A stretch of 10,237 nt of DNA from Deltaproteobacteria bacterium (GTDB lineage Bacteria > Desulfobacterota > Syntrophia > Syntrophales > UBA5619), in contig JAMDBG010000005.1 in assembly GCA_023487865.1 (NCBI GenBank), positions 1 to 10,237 of the forward strand. The letters are read 5' to 3'. Shown here one piece after another: positions 7,799 through 10,237 of the stretch; within the stretch, counting starts at the first letter, position 1, and each line of letters opens with the position of its first letter. The notes under the pieces were generated by a model. The model was given only the letters and a program-made list of their open reading frames with translations. It searched no databases and was not told the origin of the DNA. A program made the translations under genes and the position numbers.

Positions 7799-8023
7799 TT
7801 ATTCCCCTCGCTTGTAAACGATCTTCTTCGTCCCGCCGTCGCAGCTCCCGATCACTTTTTGATCCTTGACGTTTTCGTTGGGAACGATTTCCAGGCTATA
7901 GCCCTTTACACCCTTCGCCTGAAGCTTGGCGTCAATCTCCGCTTTGAGTTCCTCACAGGATTTCTTTGCAAACACCGGTGATGCAATCATCAATAGAACA
8001 GCGACCATAATCAGCTTTTTCAT
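7799..8023 (-). CDS. Small secreted DUF1161-family protein
   Basis: 74 residues. The start at 8023 is fixed by GGGAGGG six bases upstream; a longer in-frame ATG at 8044 would put seven extra residues before the signal peptide and has no such site. A Sec signal peptide (MKKLIMVAVLLMIASPVFA, cleavage after V-F-A about residue 19) is followed by a short mature protein of about 55 residues. It carries the DUF1161 pattern: KKSCEELKAEIDAKL, KGV-x-x-YSLEIV, then VIGSCDGGTKKIVYKRG. The two cysteines of the mature part (in SCEEL and GSCDGG) could form one disulfide in the periplasm. The family's function is unknown. The stop lies seven bases before the GTG proposed as the true start of the radical SAM gene, which implies one transcript and possibly coupled translation. 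Confidence 0.85.
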   Translation of the reverse strand: MKKLIMVAVLLMIASPVFAKKSCEELKAEIDAKLQAKGVKGYSLEIVPNENVKDQKVIGSCDGGTKKIVYKRGE

Positions 8024-8029
8024 TTCCAA

Positions 8030-8036
8030 CCCTCCC
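8030..8036 (-). promoter_or_regulatory. Ribosome binding site of the DUF1161 gene
   Basis: Reads GGGAGGG on the - strand, six bases before the ATG at 8023. It decides the start in favour of the form that begins directly with the signal peptide. Confidence 0.8.
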
Positions 8037-8189
8037 GATGACATGACACGGTTTAAAATCTCCCTGATCGCTCCATCCCCGGAGCCGAAGGAGAAAACCT
8101 CCCTGCATGCTCCTCAGCGAGTTCCCGGCGGGTTTAATCCTCCGCACCAAGAAACGTATAGTTCAAGGATACCATAGACCTTCCACGGG

Positions 8190-8202
8190 AGAAAGAGTTT
8201 CT
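8190..8202. repeat. Short palindrome in the divergent promoter region
   Basis: AGAAA-GAG-TTTCT, two perfect 5-base arms around 3 bases. It sits between the DUF1161 gene (-) and the amino-acid transporter operon (+), 21 bases before a perfect TTGACA box. It could be an operator, but a match this short can arise by chance. The wider gap (8037-8368, about 330 bases) holds no gene that I can support. A 38-codon frame at 8251-8367 is Arg/Gly/Ser-rich and unconvincing. Confidence 0.2.
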
Positions 8203-8223
8203 TCACGCATGAATCCTCACCGC

Positions 8224-8252
8224 TTGACACACCGGAAAGTTCCTTGCTAAAT
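8224..8252 (+). promoter_or_regulatory. Candidate sigma-70 promoter for the amino-acid ABC operon
   Basis: A perfect TTGACA (8224-8229) is followed after 17 bases by CTAAAT (8247-8252), a poor match to TATAAT. If used, transcription would start near 8260 and leave a leader of about 110 bases before the permease ATG. The -35 and spacing are good and the -10 is weak, which would suit an activated promoter. Tentative. Confidence 0.35.
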
Positions 8253-8368
8253 GAATATGTCGGGCTCACGGGCATCTGGCGGGGAATCTTCGGGATCACC
8301 CGGTCGGCGGCTGCGGCGGCTTGGCTTTGCGCCCGGAGACAGCCGAACAAAGCGGGACACGAATTGAC

Positions 8369-9199
8369 ATGAGAGCACCTATGTACGGAAATGCGGCGGC
8401 CCGCCGGACCGCCCTCATCGACGCAGGGAAGTTTCTCCTGGTGGCGGGCATCGCCGTCTGGCTCCTCTCGGTGGGAGTGCCGGGATTGGGTTATCACTGG
8501 CAGTGGTACCGCGTCCCCCGCTTTCTTTTCTCGGCGCAGGGCGGCGTCTGGACTGCGGGGCCGCTGCTTCACGGGCTCCTGGTGACGCTCGAGATCTCCG
8601 CCCTGTCGCTTCTGTGCACCCTGGCCCTCGGCCTGACGACGGCCCTCTTCCGGCTCTCCGCCTCATTCACCGCCCGAGCCCTCGCCCGGAGCTACCTGGA
8701 ACTCATCCGGAACACGCCGCTTCTCATCCAGATCTTCTTCGTCTACTTCGTCCTCTCACCGGTTCTGGATATCGGCGCCTTCGCCTCGGCGGTCCTGGCG
8801 CTCAGCCTCTTCGAGGGGGCCTATGCTGCGGAGATCCTCCGGGCGGGAATCGTTTCCCTCCACCGGGGGCAGTGGGAAGCAGCCCACAGTCTGGGACTTA
8901 ACGTCGTCGACGCCTACCGCTACGTGATCCTCCCCCAGGCCGTCCGCCGCGTCCTGCCCCCGCTTACCGGACAGGCGATCTCGCTCGTCAAGGATTCCGC
9001 CCTGGTGAGCACCATTGCCATTTACGACCTCACCATGCAGGGGCAAGCCATCGTGGCGGAGACCTTCCTCGCTTTCGAGATCTGGTTTACCGTAGCGGCA
9101 ATCTACCTCGTCCTTACCCTCGGTCTTTCACTCGCCGTCCGGGCGATGGAACGCAAGATGAGCGGCACCCCTCTCGTAAGGATCGGGGGTCTGGCATGA
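8369..9199 (+). CDS. Polar amino-acid ABC transporter permease (HisM/GltK type)
   Basis: Inner-membrane subunit of a polar amino-acid uptake ABC transporter (PAAT family). 276 residues with about five membrane helices: near 20-38, 65-95, 116-133, 136-156 and 236-258. Family signatures are YLELIRNTPLLIQIFFVYF, SLFEGAYAAEILRAGI, and the EAA loop EAAHSLGLNVVDAYRYVILPQA. In that loop E170-A171-A172 and Gly176 dock onto the ATPase. KDSALVSTIAIYDLTMQGQ follows. The N-terminal WQWYRVPRFLF stretch also occurs in related permeases, so the extra N-terminus is a family trait. Start choice is uncertain: ATG at 8369, ATG at 8381 and a TTG at 8321 are all in frame, and none has a strong ribosome site. Only one permease gene is visible, so it may homodimerise or pair with one outside the window. 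Its TGA overlaps the ATG of the ATPase gene. Confidence 0.93.
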   Translation: MRAPMYGNAAARRTALIDAGKFLLVAGIAVWLLSVGVPGLGYHWQWYRVPRFLFSAQGGVWTAGPLLHGLLVTLEISALSLLCTLALGLTTALFRLSASFTARALARSYLELIRNTPLLIQIFFVYFVLSPVLDIGAFASAVLALSLFEGAYAAEILRAGIVSLHRGQWEAAHSLGLNVVDAYRYVILPQAVRRVLPPLTGQAISLVKDSALVSTIAIYDLTMQGQAIVAETFLAFEIWFTVAAIYLVLTLGLSLAVRAMERKMSGTPLVRIGGLA

Positions 9200-9936
9200 C
9201 GGTGGAACGGATCATCGAGGCGACCGAGCTCACGAAAACCTTCCCCGGGGGGATCATCGCTCTGGATCGTTTTTCCCTCACGGTCCGGCGGGGAGAGGTG
9301 GTTGTCGTTATCGGCCCGTCGGGTTCGGGAAAGTCCACCTTTCTGGGGTGCCTCAATGGTCTGGAGGAAATCGACAGCGGCTCCATCGTGATCGACGGGA
9401 TCCCCCTCGACCACCACCGCAGGAACCGCCTGCTCATCCGTCAGGAAGTGGGAATGGTATTCCAAGCCTTCAACCTCTTTCCCCATATGACGGTCCGGGA
9501 AAACATCGACCTCGCCCAGGTGCGGGTCAGGAAGAAGACGTCTGCGGAGGCTGCGGGGCCGACAATGGAACTGCTGAAGAAGGTCGGAATAACGGAAAAG
9601 GCGGACCGCTACCCAAACGAACTCTCCGGCGGCCAGCAGCAACGGGTGGCTATCGCCCGCGCACTCGCGATGAGCCCGAAAGTGATGCTCTTCGACGAGG
9701 CGACCAGCGCCCTGGACCCGGAGATGATCGGAGAGGTTCTGGAGGTGATGAGGGCGCTCGCGGCGGAGGGAATGACGATGGTCGTCGTCACCCATGAGAT
9801 GGGCTTCGCCCGGGAGGCGGGAGATCGGGTCGTGTTCATGGAGGCGGGGCGGATCGTTGAAGAGGGGGACACGGAGCGCTTTTTCGGCTCCCCGCGCGAG
9901 GAAAGGACGAAGGCCTTTCTCAGCCAGATACGGTAG
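9196..9936 (+). CDS. Polar amino-acid ABC transporter ATPase (GlnQ/HisP type)
   Basis: Cytoplasmic ATPase that powers uptake through the permease encoded just upstream. 246 residues, a full-length nucleotide-binding domain. All motifs are intact: Walker A GPSGSGKST (40-48), Q-loop Gln90 in MVFQAFNLFPHMT, signature LSGGQQQR (143-150), Walker B LFDE with Asp167 and catalytic Glu168, D-loop SALDPE, and switch His200 in VTHEMGFA. The FNLFPHMT and THEMGFAREAGDRVVFMEAGRIVEEG segments are typical of the polar amino-acid subfamily. The ATG overlaps the permease stop (ATGA at 9196-9199), which points to translational coupling. A G-run at 9185-9189, inside the permease end, may serve as its ribosome site. 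Confidence 0.96.
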   Translation: MTVERIIEATELTKTFPGGIIALDRFSLTVRRGEVVVVIGPSGSGKSTFLGCLNGLEEIDSGSIVIDGIPLDHHRRNRLLIRQEVGMVFQAFNLFPHMTVRENIDLAQVRVRKKTSAEAAGPTMELLKKVGITEKADRYPNELSGGQQQRVAIARALAMSPKVMLFDEATSALDPEMIGEVLEVMRALAAEGMTMVVVTHEMGFAREAGDRVVFMEAGRIVEEGDTERFFGSPREERTKAFLSQIR

Positions 9937-9965
9937 CATAACCAAACGGCACAATGAGACGGGAC

Positions 9966-9972
9966 AAGGAGG
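9966..9972 (+). promoter_or_regulatory. Ribosome binding site of the binding-protein gene
   Basis: AAGGAGG ends six bases before the ATG at 9979, a near-ideal site. It fixes the start of the partial gene. The strong site fits the usual need for more binding protein than permease or ATPase. The 42-base gap after the ATPase gene has no terminator. Confidence 0.85.
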
Positions 9973-9978
9973 CAACCT

Positions 9979-10237
9979 ATGAAGAAAGGAAAACTGTTGG
10001 TCCAGGCCCTGCTCATCGCAGGGATCCTTCTCATCACGCCGCAGCAACTGATTGCGCAGGCGGCGCGTCCGGAGGGGACCGGAGAGACGATGCTGGAGCA
10101 GGTACTGAAAAGGGGCGTCCTGCGGGTCGGCATGTCCACCTTCGTCCCCTGGGCGATGCAGGACAAATCCGGAAACTTCGTCGGCTTCGAGATCGACGTG
10201 GCCAACCGACTCGCCCAGGACATGGGGGTCAAGGCGG
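9979..10237 (+). CDS. Periplasmic amino-acid binding protein, family 3, 3' partial
   Basis: First 86 codons of an SBP_bac_3 solute-binding protein, cut off by the window edge. A Sec signal peptide (K-rich start, hydrophobic stretch at about 6-20, likely cleavage near residues 26-28 in IAQAAR) has no lipobox, so the mature protein should be soluble in the periplasm. The mature start then has the family pattern: LEQVLKRGVLRVGMST (39-54), PWAMQDKSGNFVGFEIDVANRLAQDMGVK (57-85), where the GFEIDVA segment carries residues that normally contact the amino-acid ligand. It is third in the permease-ATPase-binding protein operon and supplies the substrate. Which amino acid is bound cannot be told from this fragment. 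Confidence 0.92.
   Translation, partial: MKKGKLLVQALLIAGILLITPQQLIAQAARPEGTGETMLEQVLKRGVLRVGMSTFVPWAMQDKSGNFVGFEIDVANRLAQDMGVKA

Noticed and set aside
7799..8023. DUF1161 protein as a RiPP precursor for the adjacent radical SAM enzyme
   Set aside because: It has a Sec signal peptide and a DUF1161 fold-like conserved body, not a leader plus variable core, and no peptide-recognition domain or peptidase is nearby.
8251..8367. 38-codon frame (MNMSGSRASGG start) before the permease, as a leader peptide
   Set aside because: Low-complexity Arg/Gly/Ser composition, no ribosome site and no run of regulatory codons followed by a hairpin.
9103..10047. 314-codon open frame on the - strand opposite the ATPase gene
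   Set aside because: Shadow of an ATPase gene with every motif intact on the + strand; it also runs across the strong ribosome site at 9966.

Overview
The window reads as one contiguous piece of a GC-rich Gram-negative chromosome. A Desulfobacterota (former Deltaproteobacteria, Geobacter- or Syntrophus-like) host fits best. This rests on family resemblance only: a sensor-GGDEF protein, a lipoprotein-type peptide-binding protein, a cobalamin-binding-type radical SAM protein with a CWWGRC-x-FC cluster site, and a polar amino-acid ABC permease with a WQWYRVP segment. No rRNA, tRNA, CRISPR array, insertion sequence, integrase or phage gene was seen, so the region looks like ordinary chromosome rather than an island.

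Layout from left to right. (1) A 5'-truncated membrane diguanylate cyclase (TM-GAF-PAS-GGDEF, + strand) enters from the left edge. It converges on (2) a family 5 solute-binding lipoprotein (- strand) that has no permease or ATPase genes beside it in the window. (3) Divergent from that is a probable two-gene + strand operon: low-specificity L-threonine aldolase (ltaE), then a YihY/BrkB-family inner-membrane protein fused to a complete Crp/Fnr-like module (cyclic-nucleotide-binding fold, long helix, winged-helix-like tail). (4) On the - strand, a small secreted DUF1161 protein is followed at once by a radical SAM protein, whose stop codon directly abuts that of the YihY fusion. (5) On the + strand, a polar amino-acid ABC uptake operon runs permease, ATPase (ATGA overlap with the permease), then a periplasmic binding protein cut off by the right edge.

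Two points would be missed by a plain ORF call. The radical SAM gene as called from a TTG start lacks its N-terminal domain: another 68 family-like codons continue upstream in the same frame to a run of nine C (G on the coding strand). Just beyond that run lies a GTG with an upstream purine-rich site, one base out of frame. The DUF1161 gene and the truncated binding-protein gene have clear Shine-Dalgarno sites that fix their starts.

The most unusual architecture is the YihY-Crp-like fusion, in effect a membrane-tethered Crp-like sensor. The second is the tight coupling of a secreted DUF1161 protein with a radical SAM enzyme. Neither amounts to a demonstrated new system; both are testable leads.
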